From Roseococcus sp. SDR (GTDB lineage Bacteria > Pseudomonadota > Alphaproteobacteria > Acetobacterales > Acetobacteraceae), in assembly GCF_019083995.1 (NCBI RefSeq), contig NZ_JAHRCU010000016.1, positions 1-64,000 of the forward strand: DNA of 64,000 nucleotides, read 5' to 3'. The notes beneath the pieces were generated by a model, which saw only the letters and a program-made list of their open reading frames with translations, was not told the origin of the DNA and searched no databases. Below are positions 45,377-53,194 of this stretch, piece by piece. Position 1 is the first letter of the stretch. The number at the start of each line of letters is the position of its first letter. A program made the position numbers and the translations under genes.

Positions 45377-48295
45377 GGCGATCAGCGTGAAGGCGAAGGT
45401 CACCGGGGCCGCATTCAGGCCGGCCATATCCTCCGCCTCCAGCGTGATGCTGTAGGTGCCGTCCGCGATGGGGCCGAACACGTCGGCCACGTCGAAGGTG
45501 AACCGGCCCTGCTCATCCAGCGCGATCTCGGCCGCAGGGCCGCCATCCAGGCGCGCATGGATCACATCAAGGCCATCACGATTGTCGATGGCCAGGCCGC
45601 TCAGCACGGGCGGGGCCGAGATCGCGCCACCCGTCGCGGTGTTCAGCAGGATGATCGGCGCATAGATGTCCTCGCCCTCGCTGCGCAGGAACTCCGCGAT
45701 GCCCCAATCCGCGACCGCCTTGCCGAGCTGCTGCCCTTCGATGTTGGCGCTGGTGAAATGGATGCCGCCATAGATGCGGCTATCCCCCGCCTCGATCCCC
45801 GCCTGGACGAAGTTGTCGAAGCTGCGGAAGACGCCGGGCAGGCCGACGCTGGCATTGGTGAAGGCAATGTTGTCGCCCACCAGATAAGTCAGCGCCCAGG
45901 CAGCGGCGAGGCTGCAGGTCGCATGGCCCGAGGTGTAGTCGGGATGCGGCGGCGTCTCGAAGAGCGGGCGCCAGGTCGGGTCGGCGATGGTGTCGGGATT
46001 GCCGTCCGTATCCGCCTCACGGATCGCGGTGATAGGGCGCCAGAAATTATACGCGTACTTCGCATCCCACGCGGCGATGGCGCCATCGGCACCAACCAGA
46101 TTCAGGCCCGCCATGATGCGCGCCGCGGAGGCGCTGGAATGGCCAAGCGATTCCAGCACCTCGCCGGCGATCTGCGCCCAGCGGCCGGCCGGCGTGTAGG
46201 TGTTCGTCAGGTCACGCCAGTAGAAGGCGATTTCGGTCTGCTCGGCCGTGCGGGTCGTGGAATCGAAGGCGCCGAGCGACTTCACCGCGTTGAATTCCTC
46301 AGCCCACTGCGCGCTGTCGAGCGGCGTCGGGCCATCGGGGCGGAACTGCCCGCCATCATCCATCAGGAAGGGCGTGATCTCGCCCCATTGCGGCAGCTGC
46401 GCCGGGCGGCCAGGCAACTCAGTGCCGCCGGGGCCGACGCGCGGCGTCGGTCGCCACTCGCCCGGATCGCTGCCCGGGACGTAGCTGACCACCGCGTCGT
46501 GGCCATCCCCGGCGCGGATTGCGATCACAGCATCGGCGACCGCCTGGCCGAAGGCCACCGCTGCGTCGCGATCCGCTCCCGGCGCCAGCTGGGCCAGGTC
46601 CTGCGCAAGGCGCGCATCGAAGCTGGCCTGCAGCACGGCCGACTGCGCGTTGCCGGTGAAGTAGTAGCTCAGGACGCGATGCGCGGCCGCCGCGGCGGCG
46701 ATGGGCGCCGAAATCCCCTCCGGTGCGTCGAGCGCGACCATGAAGGGGTTGGTTCCGTCTATGGCCGCCAGCGTGTCGAGGGTGGCAATGCTCTCCAAGG
46801 CCAGCAGACGCGAGGCATTGGCCGTGACCAGACCGCCGACGCGGATGGCCTCCAGCATCACCCAGTTCCACCCATAGGTCGGGTCGGTCGTACCGTCATC
46901 CACGCGGGTGATGCCGAAATCGGAGAGGCTGCTGTTGCCCGCCGCGTCGGTGATCTCCACGGTGAAGCTGTTCAGGCCGAGATCGAGCGCCACATTGCCG
47001 AACTGAAACCGGCCATCGGCCCCGACCGTGGTCGTGAGGTCGGTGCCGAGCAGCGTGACCGTCGCCCCCGCCTCGCCCTGGCCGACCAGATCCACCCAGC
47101 GGAAGGCGGTGATGTCATCCCCGCGCACGCCGCTATCCGAGGAAGCCAGCAGGTCCAGCGCCGAAACGATGGGCGCTGTCCCGTCGATCACCAGCGAGAG
47201 CGGCGCGGAGGCCCCGCTGGTCAGCCCGCCCCGCGTCGCCTGGGCGGTAAAATCCTGCACGCCATCGGCCAGCGGCGCGGTGGTGAAGGACCAAGCGCCA
47301 TCCCCGCCGGCCGTGGCCGCGCCCAGCAGCACGCCATTGCCGAACACCTCGACCAGCGCATGGGCCGCAGCGCTGCCCGTCAGTGTGATGCTACGGTCCG
47401 CCGTCAGCCCGTCACCGACGAGGCCGGTATCCCCAGAGAAGCCGGTGATGCTGGGGGCTGCCGGAACGCCGCTCACCTCGATGGTGGTATCGGCGAAGCT
47501 CAGGAGTTCGACGCGCGTGACGACATCCCGGCCCTCAACGCCGTTCAGGCCGCGCACCTCGACCTGGCCCTGGCCGAGATCGGTGATGCGATAATCGGCG
47601 AGGTTTCCGTCAAACCGCGCCGTGTCGCGGCCACCGCCGCCATCCAGGCTGTCATTCCCCGCGCCGCCGCGCAGGACATCATGGCCCTCGCCGCCCGTGA
47701 GCTGGTCGTGGCCCTCGCCGCCATCCAGGAGGTCATCGCCGGCGCCGGCGGTCAGCGTGTCCTGACCCGCACCGCCGAAAAGTTGGTCCTGCCCGGCGCC
47801 ACCGGTGAGCTGGTCATGCCCATCCCCGCCATCCAGCGTATCGTCGCCGGCATCGCCGGTCAGCGTGTCCTGGCCGACGCCGCCTGAGAGCTGGTCATGG
47901 CCCTCGCCACCCGCGAGCTGGTCATGCCCATCGCCGCCATCCAGCGTGTCATGGCCCTCGCCCCCGGTCAGTGTGTCCTGGCCAGCCGCGCCGAGCAGCA
48001 GGTCATCGCCCGCCCCGCCGACCAGGACGTCATGGCCCGCGCCACCGTCGAGGGTATCGTCGCCGTCGCCGCCGCGCAGGGTGTCCTGGCCGTCCTCACC
48101 GAGCAGAAGATCCGCACCGGCATCGCCGAAGAGTTCATCATGGCCACTGCCACCGCGCAGGATATCGGCGGCGAGGCCACCGATCAGCGTGTCATTGCCG
48201 CCGAAGCCCCAGATGTCGAGCGGGCGGAAGGGGTCGTCGACGGGGCCGCCCAGTCGGTCGGATTTCGTGCTTCCAAGCACGACAAGGCGGGTCAT
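45374..48295 (-). CDS. RTX-repeat protein with C-terminal vanadium-haloperoxidase/PAP2-like domain
   Basis: This 973-residue protein has no Sec signal. Residues 28-228 are Ca-binding RTX nonapeptides (GGxGxDxLx type), 280-460 resemble Ig-like beta domains, 475-885 form a vanadium-chloroperoxidase-like domain, and 895-973 form another beta domain. All vanadate-binding positions are present at family spacing: Lys746 and Arg753 (KYAYNFWRP), Ser789-Gly790-His791 (YTSGH), Arg840 and His846 (SRIYGGIH). Export by a type I secretion system is inferred from RTX, but no T1SS genes lie nearby. ATG 48295 follows GAGAGG. Activity could be halide oxidation or acid phosphatase. Confidence 0.85.
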   Translation of the reverse strand: MTRLVVLGSTKSDRLGGPVDDPFRPLDIWGFGGNDTLIGGLAADILRGGSGHDELFGDAGADLLLGEDGQDTLRGGDGDDTLDGGAGHDVLVGGAGDDLLLGAAGQDTLTGGEGHDTLDGGDGHDQLAGGEGHDQLSGGVGQDTLTGDAGDDTLDGGDGHDQLTGGAGQDQLFGGAGQDTLTAGAGDDLLDGGEGHDQLTGGEGHDVLRGGAGNDSLDGGGGRDTARFDGNLADYRITDLGQGQVEVRGLNGVEGRDVVTRVELLSFADTTIEVSGVPAAPSITGFSGDTGLVGDGLTADRSITLTGSAAAHALVEVFGNGVLLGAATAGGDGAWSFTTAPLADGVQDFTAQATRGGLTSGASAPLSLVIDGTAPIVSALDLLASSDSGVRGDDITAFRWVDLVGQGEAGATVTLLGTDLTTTVGADGRFQFGNVALDLGLNSFTVEITDAAGNSSLSDFGITRVDDGTTDPTYGWNWVMLEAIRVGGLVTANASRLLALESIATLDTLAAIDGTNPFMVALDAPEGISAPIAAAAAAHRVLSYYFTGNAQSAVLQASFDARLAQDLAQLAPGADRDAAVAFGQAVADAVIAIRAGDGHDAVVSYVPGSDPGEWRPTPRVGPGGTELPGRPAQLPQWGEITPFLMDDGGQFRPDGPTPLDSAQWAEEFNAVKSLGAFDSTTRTAEQTEIAFYWRDLTNTYTPAGRWAQIAGEVLESLGHSSASAARIMAGLNLVGADGAIAAWDAKYAYNFWRPITAIREADTDGNPDTIADPTWRPLFETPPHPDYTSGHATCSLAAAWALTYLVGDNIAFTNASVGLPGVFRSFDNFVQAGIEAGDSRIYGGIHFTSANIEGQQLGKAVADWGIAEFLRSEGEDIYAPIILLNTATGGAISAPPVLSGLAIDNRDGLDVIHARLDGGPAAEIALDEQGRFTFDVADVFGPIADGTYSITLEAEDMAGLNAAPVTFAFTLIA
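47620..48205 (-). repeat. RTX nonapeptide-coding tandem repeats
   Basis: Degenerate 27-base units encode about 20 copies of the calcium-binding nonapeptide GGxGxDxLx in the N-terminal part of the haloperoxidase-like protein. The repeats are GC-rich and similar to each other (recurrent GHDQLTGG, GQDTLTGG and GDDTLDGG blocks), so slippage and copy-number variation are likely. They also produce long spurious frames on the opposite strand. Confidence 0.85.
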
Positions 48296-48324
48296 GGCGA
48301 AGCCTCTCAAGGTTTTTTGATGTC

Positions 48325-48344
48325 GCGTTCACTTATTAACGCGC
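48325..48344. promoter_or_regulatory. 20-base dyad upstream of the RTX gene
   Basis: CGCGTT and AACGCG flank an eight-base centre about 30 bases before the RTX start codon. The size and position suit a dimeric regulator's operator. The enclosing 140-base gap (48311-48450) is AT-richer than its surroundings and should hold the RTX promoter. Confidence 0.3.
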
Positions 48345-48450
48345 CAGCTGCCTGAGGAAAAGCGAAACCGCACAACGTTGCCGCGCATGCATGCCGGAAC
48401 ACCCACCCCTCGGTTGCAAGATCGCGCGGCGGGCGCTCCGGCGGGGAGCG

Positions 48451-49104
48451 CTATTCCTTCAGTTCAACCCAGCGCAGATAGGGCCGGTCCGCCTGCCACC
48501 CCTGCGGAAAGCGCTTCGCGGCCTCCTCATCCGAGAGCGAGGGCACGATGATGGCGCGGCCACCCGGCTGCCAGTTCACCGGGGTCGCGACCTTGTGCCG
48601 GTCGGTCAGCTGCAGGCTGTCGATCACGCGCAGCACCTCGTGGAAGTTGCGGCCCGTGCTCGGCGGATAGGTGAGCGTGAGGCGCACCTTCCGCGCCGGG
48701 TCCAGCACATAGACGGTGCGAACGGTGATGGAAGGATCCGCCTCCGGATGGATCATGCCGTAGAGCTGCGAGACATGCTTCGACGGGTCCGCGATCATCG
48801 GGAAGTTCAGGGCCGTGCCCTGGGTCTGGTGGATGTCCTCCGCCCAGGCGTCGTGCTTGTCGAGCGGGTCCACGCTGAGGCCGATCACCTTCACGCCGCG
48901 CTTGTCGAATTCGGGCTTGAGGCGCGCCGCCTCGCCCAGCTCCGTCGTGCAGACGGGCGTGAAGTCGCGCGGGTGGGAGAAGAAGACCACCCAACTGTCC
49001 TTCGCCCAATCGCTGAAGCGGATCGGGCCATCGGTCGTCTCCGCCTCGAAGTCGGGGGCGAGCTGGCCGAGCGAGAGCTGGGCACCGTATTGCAGTGTCA
49101 TCAT
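48451..49104 (-). CDS. 1-Cys peroxiredoxin (Prx6-like)
   Basis: This is a 217-residue cytosolic peroxidase. The peroxidatic Cys52 lies in SHPRDFTPVCTTELGE, and no second cysteine is present, so it is a 1-Cys enzyme. The long C-terminal dimerisation tail, with NWQPGGRAIIVPSLSDEEA, is characteristic of the Prx6 class. Two adjacent ATGs follow GGAG. The start overlaps the stop of a 55-residue membrane peptide gene that is itself coupled to cobA, so peroxide defence is tied to siroheme synthesis here. Confidence 0.93.
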   Translation of the reverse strand: MMTLQYGAQLSLGQLAPDFEAETTDGPIRFSDWAKDSWVVFFSHPRDFTPVCTTELGEAARLKPEFDKRGVKVIGLSVDPLDKHDAWAEDIHQTQGTALNFPMIADPSKHVSQLYGMIHPEADPSITVRTVYVLDPARKVRLTLTYPPSTGRNFHEVLRVIDSLQLTDRHKVATPVNWQPGGRAIIVPSLSDEEAAKRFPQGWQADRPYLRWVELKE

Positions 49105-49268
49105 CCAATCTCCGTGAGAACGGCCAGCGCGACGAAGGCGAAGGCCGCGACAGTCATGAGCGTTACATCCCAGGCAGGGAGCCAGGGCTCCTCGGGCAGA
49201 TCCTGAACCGGCGGCGGCGGTTCAGGGGTTAAGAAATCGATATCCTCGGCCTCGCTCCAGTCAGCCAT
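49101..49268 (-). CDS. 55-residue single-pass membrane peptide
   Basis: This is a short frame from ATG 49268 (or ATG 49274, in frame). The N-terminal 33 residues are acidic, Pro/Trp-rich and polar (ADWSEAEDIDFL ... PPPPVQDLPEEPWLP). Residues 35-53 form one hydrophobic helix (VTLMTVAAFAFVALAVL). Its start overlaps the end of cobA and its stop overlaps the peroxiredoxin ATG, an arrangement that strongly suggests real translation. No family was recognised. Confidence 0.6.
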   Translation of the reverse strand: MADWSEAEDIDFLTPEPPPPVQDLPEEPWLPAWDVTLMTVAAFAFVALAVLTEIG

Positions 49269-50070
49269 GCGCATGGCGCAATCCTTCCAAGGTCCGGGTC
49301 AGGGCCGAACGCCCGAGATCTGCGACGGCGCCGATGATGATCATGGCCGGCGTGGGCAAGCCGGCTCGCCGCACCTCCAGGGTGCATTGGCCGAGGGTCG
49401 TACGCAGCACGGCCTGACCGGGCAGGCTCGCCTGAGAGATGAATGCAACGGGCGTGGCGGGTGCGAGGCCGCCTGCCAGGAGACGCAGCGCCAGTTCGTC
49501 GAGCCGCGAGACGGCCATGAAGGCGGCGATGGTGCCGCCCGTCTGCGCCAATGCGGCCCAGTTCAGATCGGGAAGCGCGCCTGTTTCGTCATGCGCCGTG
49601 ACGAAGGTGACCGCGGAAGCCATGCCACGATGCGTGATCGGAATGCCTGCCGCGGCAGGGGCGGCCATGCCGGCCGAGATGCCCGGGATGACGCGCCAGG
49701 GGATTCCGGCGGCTGTGCAAGCCAGGGCCTCCTCGCCGCCCCGGCCGAAGGTGAAGGGGTCGCCGCCCTTCAGGCGAAGCACGCGAAGCCCGGCCCGGGC
49801 ACCGGCGATGAGACGGGCGTTGATCTTCACCTGCGGCACGGGTGCCGCGCCCTTGCGCTTGCCCACGGCGACGACCTCGGCCGAGCGGCGCGCGTGGCGC
49901 AGCGCGCTGCGGCCAGGGAGCGAATCATGCAGGATCAGATCCGCCTGGCCCAACGCCTGGACGGCGCGCAGCGTGAGCAGCTCCGGATCGCCCGGGCCGG
50001 CGCCGCAGAGCCAAACCTCGCCCCGCGGGAATTGCGAACCGGCCAAGGCCGAGATGGATTGCACGATCAT
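49261..50070 (-). CDS. cobA: Uroporphyrinogen-III C-methyltransferase (SUMT)
   Basis: This enzyme makes precorrin-2 from uroporphyrinogen III with two SAM molecules, the entry to siroheme. The 269-residue protein has the SUMT signatures VWLCGAGPGDPELLTLRA near residue 20, the HDSLPG loop, RLKGGDPFTFGRGGEEA at about 95-112 and GIPITHRG. It is a stand-alone methyltransferase; the CysG N-terminal activity is encoded separately at 51820-52353. It diverges from the sulfite reductase gene. ATG 50070 has a small inverted repeat around it (CACGA-TCAT-TCGTG). Confidence 0.93.
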   Translation of the reverse strand: MIVQSISALAGSQFPRGEVWLCGAGPGDPELLTLRAVQALGQADLILHDSLPGRSALRHARRSAEVVAVGKRKGAAPVPQVKINARLIAGARAGLRVLRLKGGDPFTFGRGGEEALACTAAGIPWRVIPGISAGMAAPAAAGIPITHRGMASAVTFVTAHDETGALPDLNWAALAQTGGTIAAFMAVSRLDELALRLLAGGLAPATPVAFISQASLPGQAVLRTTLGQCTLEVRRAGLPTPAMIIIGAVADLGRSALTRTLEGLRHAHG

Positions 50071-50095
50071 TCGTGATTGTTTCCGGTAATTCTGC

Positions 50096-50105
50096 TTGAC
50101 GTCAA
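50096..50105. promoter_or_regulatory. Perfect palindrome TTGACGTCAA between cobA and the sulfite reductase gene
   Basis: This 10-base palindrome lies in the centre of the 88-base divergent gap. On either strand TTGACG could act as a -35 box, so binding of a dimeric regulator here could control both siroheme and sulfite-reductase genes. The matching -10 boxes are weak. The regulator is unknown. Confidence 0.35.
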
Positions 50106-50158
50106 CGTAGATAAATGCGGAATTCCTGTCCATGGTTTTTACGACAGGATTGTGCAAA

Positions 50159-51823
50159 ATGTTGCAGGGCAAACCTAGCGGAGCGGAAACCATCAAGGCC
50201 GCAAGCCTCGGCTTGCGCGGCCCGCTCGATGCGGAACTGAGCGCGCCGGCCGCCATGGGCGGCCTCTCCGAGGCCGCGTATACACTGCTGAAATTTCACG
50301 GAACCTACGAGCAATTCGATCGCGATACCGCGACTGCCCGGAAGCAGGCCGGCACGGACAAGGACTGGTCTTTCATGGTCCGCGTCCGCTCACCCGCCGG
50401 GCGACTGACCGCGCCGCAATGGCTGGCCCTGGATCGCCTGGCTGGCGATTTCGCCGATGGCACGCTCCGCCTCACCTCGCGGCAGGGCGTCCAATTTCAC
50501 GGCATTCTACGTGAAAATCTCCGAGCCTCGATCGCCGCGATCGACGCCACCCTGCTCACGACCCTCGCCGCCTGCGGCGACGTGGTGCGCAACGTCATCA
50601 CTTCGCCCGCGCCGCGGCGCGATGCGATCCATGCGAGGCTTGAGGCGGCGGCACGGCGCCTCTCCGAGGCGCTGCTGCCGAAGAGCCGCGCCCATCACGA
50701 GATCTTCCTGGGCGAGGAGGCAGCGACCGGCCCCGAAGAGGAGCCACTCTACGGCCCCACCTACCTGCCCCGGAAATTCAAGATCGCCCTCATCCACCCC
50801 GACGACAACAGCGCCGATGTGCTGGCCAACGACCTCGGCTTCGTGATGCATCCCGAGGGCTGGATCGTGACCCTGGGCGGCGGCATGGGCATGACGCACA
50901 ACAAGCCCGCCACCTTCCCGCGCCTGGCCGACCCCGTCGCGCTGATCGGGCCCGACGAGGTGCTGGAGGTGGCCGAGGCTGCGGTCCGCCTCTCGCGCGA
51001 CCATGGCGACCGCAGCGACCGCAAGCATGCCCGCCTGAAATACGTCCTGGCCGAGCGCGGCGTGGAATGGGCCCGCGCACGCCTCTCGGAAGATCTGGGC
51101 CGGCCCCTGCGCCCCGCGCCCCCTCTGCCCCGCCTCACCGTGCCGGATCATCTCGGCTGGCACGCCCAGGGCGATGGCCGGTGGTGGCTTGGCCTGCACA
51201 TCCCCTCGGGCCGCGTCGCCGGCCGGCTGCGCGCCGCCCTGCGCGAGGCGATGGAGCGCTTCGGCGTGAACCCGATCGCAACGCCGGGGCAGGATCTGCT
51301 CCTCTCCGACGTGCTCGAGGCCGACCGCGACGCGCTCGAAGCCCTTCTGCGCGCCAACGCCGTGCCCCTGCCCGAGGCCTTCACCCCCGTCGCCCGCGCG
51401 ATGATGGCCTGCGTGGCGCTGCCCACCTGCGGCCAGTCGCTGGCCGAGGGCGAGCGCGTACGCCAGCCCATCCTCGCGCAGGTGGAGCGGGAGCTGGAGC
51501 GCCTGGATCTGCTGGGCGAGCGCATCTCGCTGCGCCTGACGGGCTGCCCCAATGGCTGCGCCAGGCCATACCAGGGCGATATCGGCGTGGTGGGTCGGTC
51601 CCCCGGGCTCTACACCCTCTTCGTCGGGGGGGATTTCGCGGGCACGCGGCTCAGCTTCCCCGTCGCCGACAAGGTGCCGATGGAGGCCGTGGGCGTCACT
51701 CTCGCCCCGCTGCTCGCGCATTGGGCCGCCTGGCGCGTGGCGGGCGAGGGCTTCGGTGACTTCTGCACGCGCCAGGGGCCGGAGGCTTGCCGCGCACTGA
51801 CGGGGGCGGCGCTCGCCGCATGA
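50159..51823 (+). CDS. cysI: Nitrite/sulfite reductase haemoprotein (CysI-like)
   Basis: This is a 554-residue siroheme and 4Fe-4S enzyme that reduces sulfite to sulfide (or nitrite to ammonia). Two ferredoxin-like half domains are seen (MVRVRSPAGRLTAPQWLALDRLA and LHIPSGRVAGRLRAALREA). Cluster-binding cysteines lie in CVALPTCGQSLAEGER and LTGCPNGCARPYQGD, and TSRQGVQFHGI binds siroheme. ATG 50159 is preferred over 50132 because ACAGGA precedes it. The neighbouring siroheme genes favour a real siroheme enzyme; sulfite rather than nitrite is inferred from the lack of nitrate or nitrite genes. Confidence 0.9.
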   Translation: MLQGKPSGAETIKAASLGLRGPLDAELSAPAAMGGLSEAAYTLLKFHGTYEQFDRDTATARKQAGTDKDWSFMVRVRSPAGRLTAPQWLALDRLAGDFADGTLRLTSRQGVQFHGILRENLRASIAAIDATLLTTLAACGDVVRNVITSPAPRRDAIHARLEAAARRLSEALLPKSRAHHEIFLGEEAATGPEEEPLYGPTYLPRKFKIALIHPDDNSADVLANDLGFVMHPEGWIVTLGGGMGMTHNKPATFPRLADPVALIGPDEVLEVAEAAVRLSRDHGDRSDRKHARLKYVLAERGVEWARARLSEDLGRPLRPAPPLPRLTVPDHLGWHAQGDGRWWLGLHIPSGRVAGRLRAALREAMERFGVNPIATPGQDLLLSDVLEADRDALEALLRANAVPLPEAFTPVARAMMACVALPTCGQSLAEGERVRQPILAQVERELERLDLLGERISLRLTGCPNGCARPYQGDIGVVGRSPGLYTLFVGGDFAGTRLSFPVADKVPMEAVGVTLAPLLAHWAAWRVAGEGFGDFCTRQGPEACRALTGAALAA

Positions 51824-52353
51824 TGCCGCTGGTCTTCACCAAGGCCACGCCGGTTCTGCTGGTGGGCCGGGGCCCCGCCTTCGAGAAACGCCGCGCTCTG
51901 CTGGAGGCCGCAGGGATGCCGCTCACCCTGCACGCGACCCTGCCCGATGACGTCGCGCTCGACACCGCGCGCCTCGTCTTTGGCGCCGGGCTCGACGCGG
52001 CGGAAGGCGAGGCGCTGGCCGCCGCCGCGCGCGCGCGTCGCATCCCCGTCAACATCGAGGACGTGCCGCATCTCTGCGACGTGCATGTCCCTGCCCTCAT
52101 CCGGCGCGGAAATCTGCTGCTCACGGTCGCGACCGGCGGCGGCGCACCTGCCATGGCCGCAGCGCTGCGCGCCTGGCTGGAGCAGCGATTTGGCCCGGAT
52201 TGGGAAGCGCATCTGGGCTCGCTGGCACAAGAGCGCCAGCGGCTGCGGATGGCGGGTGCAACGCCGCCCGAGGTGATGCGCGCCCTCTCGGCGCGCATCC
52301 GGGAGGCAGCCTGGCTCGACTGCCCCTGCGTCGCGCCCGCTCAGAAGCGGTAA
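51820..52353 (+). CDS. Precorrin-2 dehydrogenase/sirohydrochlorin ferrochelatase-like protein (CysG N-domain type)
   Basis: This 177-residue protein resembles the N-terminal part of CysG (Met8p/SirC-like): an opening VLLVGRGPAFEKRRALLEAAG that replaces the usual GGGxVAxRK loop, then ARLVFGAGLDAAEGEALAAAARARRIPVNIEDVPHLCDVHVPALIRRGNLLLTVATGGGAPAMAA read across residues 50-115. The catalytic-type Asp is present in the DVPHLCD block. The NAD loop is unusual. Its start overlaps the sulfite reductase stop (ATGA), so siroheme completion is coupled to its apo-enzyme. The 3' end overlaps ompW by 13 bases. Confidence 0.85.
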   Translation: MMPLVFTKATPVLLVGRGPAFEKRRALLEAAGMPLTLHATLPDDVALDTARLVFGAGLDAAEGEALAAAARARRIPVNIEDVPHLCDVHVPALIRRGNLLLTVATGGGAPAMAAALRAWLEQRFGPDWEAHLGSLAQERQRLRMAGATPPEVMRALSARIREAAWLDCPCVAPAQKR

Positions 52354-52991
52354 CGGACGGCGGCGCTGATCACGAAGGGATTGATGTTGGCCTGCGCGCG
52401 CACGAAGCCGCTGTTCACACTCACATCAGGCTGCATCAGGATCCATTTCGCATCGAGGTTCACCAGCCAGTTCGGCGCAATCTCGTAGTCCACGCCGATG
52501 TTCGGTGCGACACCCACGCTCGGATCGACCCGCACGCGGTTGATCCCGGCCGTCGGGTTGCCGCCATAGCCGTAGAAGAAGGTCGTGTTGAGCCCCACGC
52601 CGATATAGGGGCTGATGCGCGATTGCGGCATCAGGTGGTACTGGACCGTCAGCGTCGGCGGCAGCGCCCAGACCGTGCCGAGGTTGACGGTGCCCAGCGC
52701 CGAGTTCGTCACCGTCAGCTTGTGCCGCGTCGTGGCAGCGATCAGGTTCAGCGCGATGTTCGGCGTGAAGAAATACGTGCCGTCCAGCAGCGGGCTCGCC
52801 GCGTTGCTGGCATTGGGCGTGCCGCCGATCAGGCTGACATTGCCGCCATTGGTGGGCAGCACGCCCACCGCGCCGAAACCGATCATGAAGTCGCCCGTGC
52901 GCTTGCCGCGCAGTTCGGCCTCCTGCGCCATCGCGCCGCCGGCCCCCGCCAGCATCATCGCGGCCGCAGCCCATTTTCCCCAGGATTTCAT
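52341..52991 (-). CDS. OmpW-family outer-membrane protein
   Basis: This is a 216-residue predicted 8-stranded outer-membrane barrel. The signal peptide ends AMAQ. The mature part has the OmpW series KRTGDFMIGFGAVGVLP, TYFFTPNIALNLIA, TLTVQYHLMP and SPYIGVGLN, and a terminal VSAAVRYRF-like strand with the C-terminal Phe that BamA recognises. It probably forms a narrow channel for small hydrophobic molecules. GAGGAAGAGG precedes ATG 52991. It diverges from the Alg44-like gene across 203 bases. Confidence 0.92.
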   Translation of the reverse strand: MKSWGKWAAAAMMLAGAGGAMAQEAELRGKRTGDFMIGFGAVGVLPTNGGNVSLIGGTPNASNAASPLLDGTYFFTPNIALNLIAATTRHKLTVTNSALGTVNLGTVWALPPTLTVQYHLMPQSRISPYIGVGLNTTFFYGYGGNPTAGINRVRVDPSVGVAPNIGVDYEIAPNWLVNLDAKWILMQPDVSVNSGFVRAQANINPFVISAAVRYRF

Positions 52992-53194
52992 TGCCTCTTC
53001 CTCTTCGCAGCCCCTGCTGCCGAAGCGGAATTTATCGAGGCGCGGGAATGCTGCATTGCGCTGGCTCAACTCACCAATGGGAAGGTTTGCGGGGGCCGGC
53101 GGGAAGCACCTTCGCGCCATTCGCTTTTCGCTCCGCGCACGCCTATATCTTTGCAACGGCGCCGGATTGGCCGGGATGGAGGGACAGATCGCGC

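Noticed and set aside
45113-47887. A 924-codon plus-strand frame opposite the RTX gene.
   Set aside because: It is a shadow of the GC-rich RTX repeats and haloperoxidase domain, with no domain of its own.
47620-48205. Regular short repeats, considered as a CRISPR array.
   Set aside because: The repeats are in frame, 27 bases, without spacers, and translate to RTX nonapeptides.
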